Positions 11,144 through 24,500 of a stretch of 64,000 nt of DNA are shown here, piece after piece; the first letter of the stretch is position 1; each line of letters begins with the position of its first letter. The notes beneath the pieces were generated by a model. It had not been told where the DNA came from. It searched no databases and saw only the letters and a program-made list of their open reading frames with translations. The translations under genes were made by a program, and so were the position numbers. This DNA is from Tribonema minus (Eukaryota > Sar > Xanthophyceae > Tribonematales > Tribonemataceae): positions 372,001 through 436,000 of the forward strand of contig JAFCMP010000546.1 in assembly GCA_017506865.1 (NCBI GenBank). Direction: 5' to 3'.

Positions 11144-12544
11144 CTACCGCTGCACGGTAGCTGGCACCATGAACACGCGGTTGCCGCGGTCATTGTAAAA
11201 GAACGCCGGTGTATCTGCCGCCGCTGTGGCCGCAGCGGGTACAAGCTGCAGATCACCACCATCTTGAGGTTCGTCTGAACCGCCCGACGACTGTTGAAGT
11301 TGCTCGGGCCTGCCCCACGAGCTTTCCAGCGTCACGGAGTTGAAGAAGTATGGAAGGCCGGATGCGTCGTCGAAGTACTCTTGCCACTCCGGCTCGGTGC
11401 TGACTAGGAGTGCGCATGAACTGGTCGCTTCAAGCTCTTCGCTGAGCGTTGCTGTCGCCTCTTGCGACGTCGCCGTCGTCGTGCACGTCGTCTGCGACAG
11501 TGCGACGGAAGACTCCTCCTTCAGGGGCGGCAGGGGGGCGTGGGGCACGTACTCCGTATGCAGCAGCGCACTGCCGCATTGAGCAACAGCCGGTACGGCA
11601 GCAAAGCCATCAGTAGCGACTGCGCCTTTTGGCTGAGCGGTGCCATCGCTGCCCTGGTCAAATGGCACCGTTTCCGATGATGCCGTAGGGGGCGTTTGCG
11701 CGGCAATGCCCGCCGTGCTGCCACCCGTCGCGTCATTGTGCAGCTGCCCGAGTGTTGCAGCAGCGTCCAGCGAGCCGTCGGCATCATAGCTGCTGTGCAG
11801 TTCTGCTGCTGGCTGTACTGACGACTGAGTGTAGCCCTGATTTACTGCAAGTACTGGAAGTACTGCTGGAAGCGCCGGCGCAGCGTCCGTGCCCAGGAGA
11901 GCAGCCCCTTGAATTGTGGCTTGAACCATACCATCCACCAGCTCTGGCGGCTGCACCTCCAGCACCGCATTGGATTCCGCAAAACTCTGAGCAGACTCGG
12001 CAGTAATAGCACGATCGCAGCTGCCGCTGGTGGCAGTAATGTCTGTGATGGTGGCAGCTGCTGCACCAGCATTGGCACCGCCACCTGCAGCGACGCTCAA
12101 TGCAGCAGCGGAAGCTGCTGCGACGACGTCATTTGCAGCGCCGGTGACGTCAGCGGCGCGAGCGCTGCCATCGCCGCTCATGCCTTTAGGAGCAGAAAAA
12201 GCATATATACTTTCACCAGCGCTGGAGACAGCGCTCGCGACGCCGACATGGCCGCCAGCAGCAGATTCGGCAGCAAGGCTCCGCTGTGCGGCAGCTCGTC
12301 GCTGCGCGCGCGCCGCCTTGCGCTGAGCCTTGGCAGCCGCCGTACCCGCAGCAGCATCGCCTGGCAATGCTGCTGCTGGCGGCGCAGCGGCGGCGGCGGG
12401 CGGCGACGCAGCAGCAGCGGCAGCGGTGCGGTCCGTGCGCCGCTTGCGCGCGATCGCCTTGGCGCGCATGCGCTCGGCTGCGCGGTCGGGCGACGTGAGG
12501 GCGGCGGCGGCGGCAGCGGCGGCGGCGGCGGCGGCGGCGGTGGC
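11144..12544 (-). other. Terminal exon of the giant gene with WW domain
   Basis: This 467-codon exon starts after a GCGCCGCAG acceptor (12545-12546) and ends with a TAG at 11144-11146. It begins with a poly-Ala stretch encoded by GCC repeats, then a basic segment (AERMRAKAIARKRRTDR), then a long low-complexity Ala/Ser/Thr region. Near the end comes a WW domain: W at the start of EWQEYFDDASGLPYFFN and a second aromatic-proline site, SSWGRPEQ. The second Trp-Gly-Arg-Pro matches the usual W..P ending. A degenerate half-WW (FFYNDRGNRVFMVP) follows at the very C-terminus. Confidence 0.8.
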
Positions 12545-15500
12545 CTGCGGCGCAAATCGATGGATGTTGTGAGGTGAACATGAGTTAAAGTTGACAGGGT
12601 GATGGCGATGGTTCAAGCCGTGCTTTGATCAAATGAGGTTGGCTCGCACGCGACAGCCTTGGTCACTGCCTGCGTTGGCGGCCTTGCCGGCGTTGAAGGT
12701 GGCAGCAGAGCTGGCCTGCAGCACAACCTACAGCTGCGCGCTGAACACAGGCGCCGCAGGTCTACCGACAGATGCAGTGCCAAGCCATCGCAGCACAACC
12801 ACGAGCAGCAGACTGCTGCTGCAAGCGCCCCTGAACTCCGTGCAGTAAATACTAAGCTGACCGGTGTTGAGCGCTGTGCACCTGAAAGACGTGCGCATCG
12901 ATGCTCCGCGCCTGGTCCTCGGCGGCGCGCGCGCGCCAGTACTCGTGGGCGCACTGCCGCTGCAGGCGCGCGGCGGCGGCGGCAGCAGCTACGGCAGCGC
13001 CGGGTGCGTGCGCCTCCTGCGTGGCAGCCTGCAGCGCGGCCTCTGCGCGGCGGCGCGTGAGCTCGAGCGCTGACACAACCTGGTGCAGCGGGGGTACAGC
13101 GGAGATTTGTGAAGTGCACGCCGTGTAGCATGCTTAGAGTTAGGGTTAGGGTTGAGTGTCCTAACCCCAATCCTCAGGGCAAGGCTTGCACACATGCCAG
13201 AAACAGGCAAGCCTAAGGGTGAGCAATGTGCGCATCGCGCTAGCAGTCGGCGGCTGCGGCGCCAGGCGCGCCACCCCAGACTGAGTGTGTGGCAGGCTGC
13301 AGATTCACGTCTGCATCATGACATCTGCGCATCTATGCCATTGGGCCCAGTAGAGCAAACCTGACAAGTGCGTGCATGCGCTCCACTTCGACATTGCGCC
13401 AGAGTAGCTCATTGTCGCCATGTCAGTCATCACCATTCGACTCAATGTCAGCATACGGCACAGTTGATGGGCTTAGGGAACCGTCGTGAAATTTGCAGCG
13501 CCGCTTGGGGACTGCATAGGCCGTGAACCACAGAAAAGGAGTGCTACCATTCAATAGCATCAGGGGCATTGCAAAGCTTGATGATGCTTGATGTCCTTGT
13601 ATGATAGGCGATCGATATGCAAAGTCTGGCCGCAACGGACAAAAAAAACAAGAATCTCTCGCCCCCTGCTTCTGCAACTTGGGCATCACAGGCCTTCATG
13701 CTGCCTGAAGTCCATGAATGGTAGGCAATTAACACGCAGTCTTGTCGCACAAGAATAGAAAACAGTACTATCTCTCACCCGCTGCTTCTGCATTTCGGCG
13801 CTCTTGTACGCGAGCTCTTCGGTCGACAGCACCCACGGCGGCGTCTTCCTCCGCGCAGGCTTGACGGGGCCGGTGGTAAGGGATTCATCTGCGGAAGGCG
13901 GATGCACACGGCGTTCTTGCTATATTTCAACAGCGTGTGGCAGCGACAGCAGCAATGCATTGCCAAACACTTGGCACATGGGCACAAGACCGCTGCTGTG
14001 CTATGGAGCGCACATGGTTGGGAGTACTCGTACAAACCCACGAGTGCATCTACAAGCAAGCACACGCTGCAGTACAAAGAGAATGGCAGTTGGCTTTCCT
14101 GGCGCATATCCCCCCCCCCCCCACTGGCATTTGTCAAGAAAAATGGCTCATGGGAGTGTCGCCCTGTACATTTGCAGCTGTTCTCGGCCTGTGCCCTTGC
14201 CTGGTGACATCGGCTCACTGCAGCACCGCACCAGCGACAGCACAATATACGCGATGGACTACCACGTCGGTCTACCGAACTGCACTTCAACATACAGCTC
14301 AAATGTACTTCGAAGTACAGGATTTTTTGGCTCCCCACAAAAGTGCTGCGACTCGGCACTGCCCAGCGTCCCAATCATCAACAATTCCATAATTGCTGAA
14401 TCAGCATCGTTATGTATGCCACTTGTTGCCATCTCTCAGGTGTTGTTCTAACAGCGGCAAAGCGCAGACCACCATGCGCTCTAAGGTAACGATATTTTCC
14501 CACTGTAGGGTCCGCCACTGTACTTTATTTACTTCCGCTTGCGGGGCGGACACCCTGTGACAAAAGCAAACTATGCAACTCATTTACACACATGCTGTGT
14601 CAAGCGCACAACACATGCGCTATCTACACTATCAGACGGTCACTGACTGCCAAGCCAACTGCAGATGGGCTTCCAGGAGGACTTCGTCTGCCCTCAGAAC
14701 CCCCACTACTGTACCAATAGGACTTTTGTGCGCAGCACGTGCATCAAGTCCGTGGTGTGCACAATTGCTGCTGAAGTGCTGCCAATCAGCGCTGAGCCAC
14801 GTCGTAGGGTTAGCTAACCCCAACCATAGGCCGGCAAACACCAGCGGAGGAGAATGCATGGCATTCACTCTACCCCTCCTTGATCCGGCGCGCGCGCGCT
14901 GGCATCATTGCTGAGCCCTGCCGCGGTCTCTTTTGCCGCATGAATATGCATAATAGCAGGGAATAGAAGCATACGTGTTCTATACGACGTGTTGCAAAAT
15001 AGGGTTTCCGCCAGGATAGGGATTTCGCCAGGATAGGGTTTCCGACCCTCAAGCAAAAAAGAAGAAAAGGATGCATTTGGCTCCTGCTGTTTGCCAGTAC
15101 ATAAAAGATGCTCTACGCCTAACCCTAACCCTAACCCTAACCCTAACCCTAACCCTAACCCTAACCCTGCGCGGCGAGGGCAGAAGTCATGCAGCATGCG
15201 TACCTTCCGTTGCCGCCCCCCGCAGCGCGGCGGCACCCGCCGCAACATTGATCTTCGCGCTGACGTCGTGGCTGAGCCCTGCCACCGCCTTCTTCTCAGG
15301 CGCGTCCACGGGCCCGCCGAGCGCTGCTGACAGCCGCTGCTGCTGCTGCTGCAGAGGCGCCGCCGCGCCCACTAACTTTGCGCCCTCCGAGCGCAGCAGC
15401 CGCAGCCGCAAGCCGACGTAGGCGCCGCCGCCGCTGCCGCCGCCGCTGCCGCCGCCGCTGCCGCTGCCGCCGCTGCCGCCGCCGCTGCCGCCGCTGCCGC

Positions 15501-18500
15501 TGCTGCCGGCGGCGCTCACAAGAAGCACTGGCAGGTAGTCCATGGGCAGAGATACTAACGGCACGGCGATGTCGGCTGAGCCGAGGGGGATGTCGAAGGG
15601 GGGCTCTGGGGGGGACGGCGGGGGGGCCGCGCGCAGCGGGCCGAGCGGCAGAGTTGCCCTGTGCGGTGGCAATAGAGCGCAAGTGTTTGAGCGCTGCAGC
15701 ATGAGTGTTGAGATTATCAAAGATGCTTGCATTGAGCAGTGTTGCGGCAATCACGCCCTCGTTGACATTTATGGTGGCATCGATGAAGCGGCGCAGCTTT
15801 CTCGCAATGCGCAACGCCCACCGCCGTCAGGACCGCCAGGAGTGCATGTTCATGTGCTGCTGAAGTTATTGGCTGGGCATCGCAGTGCACTGTTGACGTA
15901 CCCTGATGGCAAACATCGTGTCTTGCAACAACAGAGGTATACAGTGCATCATGATATCGAAGCAGAGCAAACTCTTGCTGCATGCAGTGCAACATGCACA
16001 GTGCACCCGTACACACGCTACGCGACGTCTCTGGTCGGCATTTGACTTAGGTTTGCGAATAGGGCTAGGGCTAGGATTGGGAATAGGGATTGATTGGGAT
16101 TAGGGTTGCCCGCTTACATCTCAATGCTCAATGCTACGCCTCACCAGAGCTGCGGCGCGCTGTCAACGAACTGTGCAGAAGGCTTCCTACCCGCCACACA
16201 GACACACATGCAATGCAGCCCACACACACCTGCACATGTCGCCGCTGACGTCATAATCGTTACCGCCATTGTCACCGCAGAGCAGCTGCGCAGGGGCGGC
16301 AGCAGCAGCAGCAGCAGCGCTCACGCAGACGCCCAGCCGCAGCACCCTGCCTGCGGCGCTGGCGGCGGCGGCGGCGGGCAGGCGCACACGAAACGTCACG
16401 TCGCCGTCGCTCCAGCGCGGCGACGCCATTGGCTGAGCAATGCTGCGTGGCAGCGTCCTGCCGAAGGCCGCGCCGTCTAGCATCAGCATCACCGCCGGCG
16501 CACGCGGCAGCAGCTGCGGCGCGCTGCCGCAGTGGCCGCCGGCGGCGGCAGCGCGAAGGAGAAGCTGCGGAGCGCCGCTGCCGCCGGTGTTGGCATCAGC
16601 GGTCAGCGAGCCCGTCGTAGCGGCGCTGCCGCTGCGGCTGGCGACAACATCGGCACTGCGTGGTGACTGCGCGCTGCCGCAGCCTGCAGGCATAACGACC
16701 TCAGTGCTCAGCCCGTGGGCATCGACCACGGTCGCCTCGAGCCACGGCGCCGCAGGCGGCATGCGCGCGGCGGCGCGCATAGCGGCAGCAGCGCTCAGTC
16801 CCACGCGCCTCGCGGTGAAGTCGACGCTGCACGCCATTACCCTGTGGCCGGTGCCGCTGCTGCCGCCGCGCATGCTGGCGGTGCTGGCAAGGGCGACAGC
16901 GGCGGCGGCACCGGCGGTGCCGGGTTGCGGCGCTGGCTTTGCCGACACCGGAAGCGTTTGCATTGGCTGATGTGGAGGCGTCGGCAGCGCTCCTGCTGCC
17001 GCTGCTGCTGAAACTGCCGCCGCGGCAGCCGCTGCCGGCGCTTCTGCTGCTAACGGTGCTGCCACGGCGATAGCGCCTGCCGCGGCAGTTGCGGATACAC
17101 GTATTGGCGCTGTCGCGATCGCCGCCGACGCTGCTTGTGGCATCGGCAGCAGAACTGGAATGGAGCACGTGGTTGCGGCTTCACTCTCCAGCAGAAGGTC
17201 CTGAAGTGGCTGCCAGGCGGTGCCGAGGGCGTGCTCCTGCAATGTGCGTGCGCGCATGGGGGTCCAGTCAGGTACAATCAGTTAGATCGGATGACCTGTG
17301 TCGGGCTCTCCGTTGAAGTTGCATAGTGTCAATCAAGCCCGTGCACTCTTGTGCTCTCACGGTCTGCAATGGTGTGCCTCTGGTGCACCACAATAGCATC
17401 AAATTTCCTCATGCGTCTTGCTGCAGGGGCTAACAAGCCCCTGTGTTTGAAAAACAAGGTTGGTACGATTTGTTGTCTGGATATACATTTCAAGTGCACA
17501 GTGTGCAGTTCACCGAATGTTATCCCCGTATAGCTGTCCTTGTTGAATGCTTATGTTTGACGTAATCTCACAATGCTGTCTATGCTAGTCTACCAGCTAG
17601 TACTCTGCTACGGCTCAGTTTCTTTGCAAACTTCACTCTCTTCAAGGCCTGTTCCCCTATTAAAACTCACCTGCAGTTCGCAACGCTGCACGCGCTCTCC
17701 GCCAGCATTAGAAGCCACCAAGCCGACACTGCGGATTGTCACCACAAACTGCAGTTCGCGACTGTCAATATCATCACCACAATCACCACCGCCGCCACTG
17801 CCGCCGCCACCATCAGCGGCACCGCGGAAAGCATCCGGGAACGGCAACAGCACCGCGTGGCAGTCGCCGCAATCGACGGCCGCGGCGGCAGAAGCAGCGA
17901 CAGCCTCCGCGGCCGCAGCGCCGCCGCCACCGCCGCCGCCGTCGCCACCGCCGCCGCCGCCGCCGCTGCGCTCCCTGCTGCAGGCTGGCGTAAAGGTGAC
18001 GGCACCTGTGGTAGCATCGCTCAGGCCGCGCCCCAGGGAAATTTCCCGCAGCAGGCGGCCGCGCAGGAAAATGTGTACCGCCGCCGCATAATAGCGGCGG
18101 CGCTGCGCACGCAGCAGCGGCGGCGCTGCTGCCGGCGGCGGCGGCGGCAGCGGCGGCGGCGCGTAGAGGATGAGGCGGTCCAGGGTAATGTCGATGCCGA
18201 CGGGGTGGGGGGTGAGGGACGCGCGCGAGGCGTGCGGGGTCATGGCGGCCATGTCCGCCAGTCTCACCTGCAGAGTTAAAGTAGGGGGGTTGGGGGTTGA
18301 AGTAGGGGGGTGAGCGACGCGCACGGGAGACGTGCGGCGTCATGGCCGCCATGTCCGCCACCCTCACCTGCAGAGTTTAAGTTGAGAAGTTGAAGTTGCA
18401 GTAAGCGGTAGAGGGGACGGAAGTTGATGTAAGGCTCAATGTGTTGTATTCGGGGTGCTGTTAGGCGGCGCGGCCGCCGCCCTCACCTGCAACAATAAAG

Positions 18501-21500
18501 TCAGGATCAGGGCTTCCTGGATGGGGGTAGGGTTGAAGAAGTTCGGAACTAGGGTAGAAGTGAGTGATTTGCAGCGTCTTAGCCGCAATTATGAACCGCC
18601 CGCACCTCACTCAAAGACACTCGACGGGCCTTCAGTGCACATCGGATCGGGGTCTGCGAACATTGGCACCAAACCAATGCGCCACACGTGTTGCTCTACA
18701 AGGCAGCACTCCGCATTCTCCCCCCCCCCTCCCCCCCCCCCCCCAAACCCCGCACTGTGCTCGGTAACATTCGGCAAGCCTACAGGGGGCACCACATTGC
18801 CACACGGTCCGCAACCCTTCGTTGCGGCAATGCGACGCACCTCCAGCTCCACGTAGCAGCGGTCAGCATTGTCTCCCCCCCCCGCGGCGGCATGCGCGGC
18901 GCCCAGCAGCGGTGCGCGCACCCCCCCCCATGCCCCCCGCCCGCACGCCGCGAGCAGGTCGCGCTGGTGCAGCTCGCACGCGCCGACGAGGCGGCGGCGC
19001 TGAGCGCTGCTGCTGCTGCTGCTGCCGCCGCCGCTGCTGCTGCTGCCGCTGCTGCGGACGGCGATGACCAGCGAGCGCGCGCCGGCGGTGCACGCGGCGC
19101 CGCCGCCGCCGACGCGGCGCAGCTTGCCGTCGGCGCCGGCGGTCGCGACGGGAAGCGTGAGGTGGCTGGACGCGCCTGAAGGGGGCGGAGGGGGGGGGGG
19201 GAGGGGGGGGGAGGGGGTCAATGCGTGAGTGCAGGGGTGAATGCTCGTAAAAACGACTTCTGAAGTAATACTTTTTGTTGCTTTGGGGCATAAGAGTATG
19301 TACTTTTGAAATGTTTTCAGCCGCCGCTGGATGCGACGGGCAACAGATATGTACTTTTGAAATGTTTTCAGCCGCCGCTGGATGCGACGGGCAATGTAAG
19401 GTGGCTGAAGTTGCCTGAAGGTCGAGGGGGGGGGAAAGGGGGGGGGGGGGCAATGCGTGAGTGCAGGGGTTGACGTGAGTCAGCGCTGCTCTGTGAGACT
19501 GGTCAGGGGGGCGGGGGACGTGACACGGGGTGCAGCTGAAGGCGGGTGGCACAACGTACGGGGGCATTGCGCGATTGCAGGGGCGAGTGCAAGTTACTAT
19601 TCACAATTGCTTTGAGGCATGCGATCAGGCGGTCTTCAAATGTTTTGAGTCGCCGCTGGTTGCAACGGCAGCGTGACGTGGCTGGACGCGACTGAAGGTT
19701 GGGGGGCAGACCAGGGGTAAACATTATCGTAATATAAAGCGCAACGGCAGCGTGATCTGTGCCGTCCTTTGCAATTGTACTGGTGCTGGCTCTCAATGCT
19801 GCAAATGGTGGCCACAGGGTTGCCTGCTGTTCTCATCAAGGCAGCGGGAGCTGCGCATAGCGAAGGTGTGCATCCTCTCCGAGCAAGAGCCATGATCATC
19901 GTGCGCAGTAGTGTTGAATAGGCTTGGGCTTTGCATGTGGACGAATCCAGCACTAATTGTGATATTGGACTGTGATGGACTCGCTGCGATTTCACATCAT
20001 TGCCGATAGCCGCGGCCGAAGGCATGACACAGCAGCAGCCTAGCCGTAACCCTAGCCCTAGCCCTGTAACCCTCGCTCAAACCTCAGCCTTGACTCTGCC
20101 AGCACACTGCAGGTTTTGAGTCTACGACAGTCGCCACCGCAACAGGGGTTCGGTCTGCCTGCACCAGGCATGACAACAGACATCTGCGCGCTGGCAGCGC
20201 ACACGTATGATAGACAACAGCTCCCGGCGACAGCGGTTCCACATTTCCGTAGCTGCTAGAACCAGCGTGTCTCGCTAGTTGAAGTAGAGTCGATGCGCAC
20301 TGGAGTCGGTGCTCCAGTGTCTTGCGCGCTCTCACCTTCGGCCTGCCGCCCATACACCACGTCGTCGCTCGCACCCGCGTCGTCGGCAGCAGCAGCGCCG
20401 CCGCCGCCGCTGCTGCCGCGCCGCCGCAGCGGTATGCCACCCGCGCACACCTGCTCGCCCCCCCAGAAGGCATCGAAGACAAGGCACGGTGCCGCAGCAC
20501 CGCCGCCGCCGCCGCCGCTACGGCCACCGCCATCGCTGTCGCCGCCGCAAACGCCACACGCGGCGACCACGACCTCGAAGCGCGGCGCTATCGCGGCGGC
20601 GGCGCTGCTGCTGCTGCCGCCGCGCGCGCGCTCCGCGTCGCGCGCCGCCGCCTCCACGCTCCAGCGCGTCACGCGCCGCAGGCTCGCGGTCTCGAGCTCG
20701 CACGACGAGTCCGCCGCGAGGAGGCTTGCGAGCATCGCGTTGCGGTGCGCGTAGCGCTCCGCGCGCAGCGCGGCGGCCGCGACGCACGCGGCGACGTAGT
20801 CGGCGGCGCAGCGGCGGCGGCGCGCGGCGGCGCGCGCGGCGGCGCGGCCGCGCCCCCCCCTGTGCTGGCGCTGCGCACGGCGGCGGCGGCGGTGCGCGGA
20901 GGAATGGGGGAGGGGGGTGATGATGCTCAGCGGATGGTTGCGGTGCGCCGCAGGCGGGGAACAGCGCGGCGGCGCGCAGCGCGTACACGGCGACACGCGC
21001 GGCAGCGCTGCGTGGGCGCGGCGGCATGTGCAGCGAGCAGCGCGGCGGCGCTTGTGCACAGAGCTGCGGCGATGCGGGTCGTGCAGCTCATTACCGTGTT
21101 TCAACAGTGCTCAGCAATGCAGATGGCAGTGCGGTGCGATGCGTCGGCCGCAATGCAAGCAGCCACGTAGTCGGCGGTGCAGGATGCAGCGAGCGCTGCT
21201 GCACGGGGAGTGTAGCATCTCCATGCCCGCACGTCACGTGTGCCATGGCCTGGCAAGGTGCTGCAGTCGGCCCTTGTGTATTGGTAGGTCAGCGCGAGCG
21301 AGGAGCGAGAGATGCCAAGAAACAGCTGTTTTGATGTTCGCTTTGATCATTCGGTCAACGCTTGCAGGCAAACTGCAGCTCTACAACTACAATTGGAGTC
21401 CCAAATAGGGTGCAGCCCCTAGTTGCTGCCAATCAAGCCCTATTAAGCGACAGTATCTCAGCAGCTCAGCTCGCAGCAATGGCCTCAATTGCCATGTGTC

Positions 21501-24500
21501 AAACCAGGCTGTGGTCAGGTGCATGCTGGCATAATTCGGTTACCTGCAATGCCGCTCGCTGCTCTCATATTGCGTGACCGCCAAAAATTCCAACTGCATG
21601 CCACAAAATGCGTTGCTCACAGCAAGCTGACACACAACACTTGTATTTTTGAAGACCCGCCTTGACCTGTTTGAGACGTAGCCGCTGCCGCCGACTGATG
21701 TGTTGAAGTTCCACGACAATCAACATGATGCTTTGCAGCAGCCATGACGCTGTGAGTTGAGTTGCGGCGCGTGCAGATCCCATGTATGCAGTGACCAAAG
21801 CACTGCCAGTTGAGAGTACCAGCCTCACTACCAGCGAAACCCTAGCACTTGCCTTACCCTGACCCTCGCCCTAATCCTGACCCCAACCCTTGCCTTCAGT
21901 TTTACGCTCACTCTAACCCTAACGTGACCCGAACCCCGCTACATAGCAGCACACAGCCAATGAGCACATACCTGCAGCCACAGTGCTACAGCGTGGCACG
22001 CCGCTGCCTCCAATTGCAACGCCGCCGCCCGGGCGCGGCGGCGGCGCTGCAGCACCACGCGCGCTCTGCGGCAGCGCACACGCCCCCTGAACGCCGCCTG
22101 CGTGCCGCCGAACGCAGCCGCTCGTGTAAGAGCGTGTAATGTGCCGCTGGTGGTGGTGGGCACAGCCCACTGTACACCAGCACGCGCACGGCACTATCGC
22201 AGACCGGCGTCGGCGCCGCCGCTGGCCGCGCGCATCGATGCGGGGGCTCTGCCGCACCCGCATTTGTGGCTCATGCATCTGAATCGTGCAACGTCAATAG
22301 GACATGCACTCAACACTCAGAGCCACATAATAAGTGCAGCGGCGTCGCAGGTGTACGTACCTGCCGCGGACTGCCGCCGCCGCCGCCGTCCACGCATATT
22401 GACTGTTGTGCACACGCAAAGAGATGCTCTATCATGAACCTGTGAAACTGCAGCGCAAAACGTCAATGGGACAAGCACACGGCCTTCAGAGCGGCTCCGC
22501 AGGGTACCTGCAGCACGCGCGCGGCCCTATCGCGGACCGCCGCCGCCGCCGCCGACGCCGCCGCCCATGCACATTGTCCGTTGAACACACACGAAGAGAT
22601 GCTCTATAGTGAGACTGCAGCGCAAATTGTCAATCGGACACGCACACATCCTTCGAAACTACACCATCAGTGCAGCGGCGGCGCAGGCACCTGCAGCACG
22701 CGCGCGGCCCTGGCGCGCACCGCCGCCGCCGCCGCCGCCGCCCACGCACAAGCGGCGCTCCGCGGCGGGTGCAGCGCCTCAGCGCGCGCCGCCGCGACGC
22801 CGCGCTCCCCGCAGAGGCACACGGCGACGGCGGCGGCGATGCGCAGGCGCACCTGCGGCCGCAGCAGCGCGCGGTAGTCGCGCGCGCCGGCGGCGGCGGC
22901 GAGGACGTACGCGTGCGCGGAGCGCAGCGCGGCGTAGGGGCGGCGCACGCGGCGCATGCGGTGGCGCGACTGCAGCGCCGTCGCGGCCTTGCGCGCGAGT
23001 GTCAGGACCTGCGTGCGTGCGGCCCGTGCAGCAGCGCGGAAAAGAAAGTTAGGGCTAGGGGCCCGCGGAGGGTGGCATCAAGAGTTGAGAGGAGGGGTCA
23101 GCGTGAGGCTCCGGGATGCTGGGAGGGGCGTGCCAAGAAGCACAAGGACCCTGACTTGGGCAGTGGCACGCGGCGCATGTGGTAGCGCGACTGCAGCGCC
23201 ATCGCCGCCTGACGCGCACGCGCCAGGACCTGCGCGCGCAAGCATCATGTGCCGAGGGCAGCAATAGAGTCAGAGTCAGAGTCAGGGTCAGGGTGCTTGT
23301 GTGTTGGGGTGAAGTTAGCATTGGGATACGGTTGAAATGTATGCAAGGATTCTTGCGTGTGCGCGCCAGGACACTGCGTGTGTGTTACCCATGCAGGGGC
23401 ACGGGGGATGGAGTTAGGGCTAGGGTCACGGTTAGTTGGGGTGGCAGGGGCATCAAGGGTCGGGAGGAGGGGTCAGCGTGAAGCTTCAGGATGCTGGGGG
23501 GGATGCCGAGGAGCACAACTTAAGGGCCCTGACTTGAGCAGCTGCACGTGGCGCTACTGCAGCGCCATCGCCACCCTTCGCGCGCGCGTCACGTTGAGGG
23601 CAGCAGTAGAGTCAGAGTCAGGGATAGGAGGTAATGCTTGGGTCAAGAGCGCGTCAGCGAAATGGCAATGGAGCGCGCCGCGGCTGGTACGCATGCGTTG
23701 ATGCCTGCAGATGAGAGGAGCGCAATGCCGCAGGAGCCATTCACACAAGTCACACGCGCGCTCGCCCGCTCGATCCTCAATCAGCAGACGCGGCAACTGC
23801 TTGATGTATGCACAGCTCATTTGAACCCACAAGAGCCGCTACTTCGAGCGCTGCAACGCTGGGCGTCGCTGCGCACCTGCCACGCCGCGCGCTGCCACCG
23901 CCGCCGCAGGTGCCGCCGCCGCCACGCGCGCGCCACGCGCAGCGCGGCGGCGGCGACCACTTCGAACTCCGCCATGCTGAGCACTGATGACGCGTGCGCG
24001 CGCGCCGCCGGCAGCGCGTGCGCCACGCGCTCGCACCGCCAGCACAGCCGCAGATAGCCATCGCCGCCGCCGCCGCCGCGGCCGTAGGCCGCCGGCACAA
24101 GAGCCCCCCTGGGCGTGGCCAGCAGGGTCTGTTCGGCATCAGCACTCGCGCCGCTGCCGCAGCCGTCGGCGCAGCCGCCGCGGCATGGCGCACTTGCTGC
24201 AGCCGCCGCTGCCGGCCAGAACCGGCTGCACGCGAGGCACACGCAGCGTGCGGCGGCGCGGCGGCAGAGCGCGCAGGGCCCCGCGCGGAGGCGCACGCGC
24301 GCGGCGTGCCCCCTGTGCACGCGCTGAATGTGGAGCGCTGCTGCGGTGCGGCGGCGGTGCGCGGCGAGCTCCCACACGCGCACGTCGGCGGCGCCGAGGA
24401 GGCCCTCGGCGTGGGCGGCGTCCGCGCACGCCTCGCACCTGGTTGAAGTTGAAGTTAGGGCGATGGGTGTGCGTCAGGGTTGTCGGGGCTCGCAGTGATG

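Noticed and set aside
12178..12581. Long Arg/Pro-rich and Ala-rich frames opposite and beside the WW-domain exon
   Set aside because: They are frame shadows of the GCC/GCG-rich coding exon 11144-12544, which alone joins in phase and ends in a recognisable WW domain.
15119..15168. Chromosome end or assembly join at the (CCCTAA)n array
   Set aside because: Exons of one gene continue in phase on both sides of the array, so it is an interstitial repeat within an intron.
20309..21170. Plus-strand frames of 200-280 codons
   Set aside because: Antisense shadows of giant-gene exon 20336-20870; very high GC suppresses stop codons in all frames.
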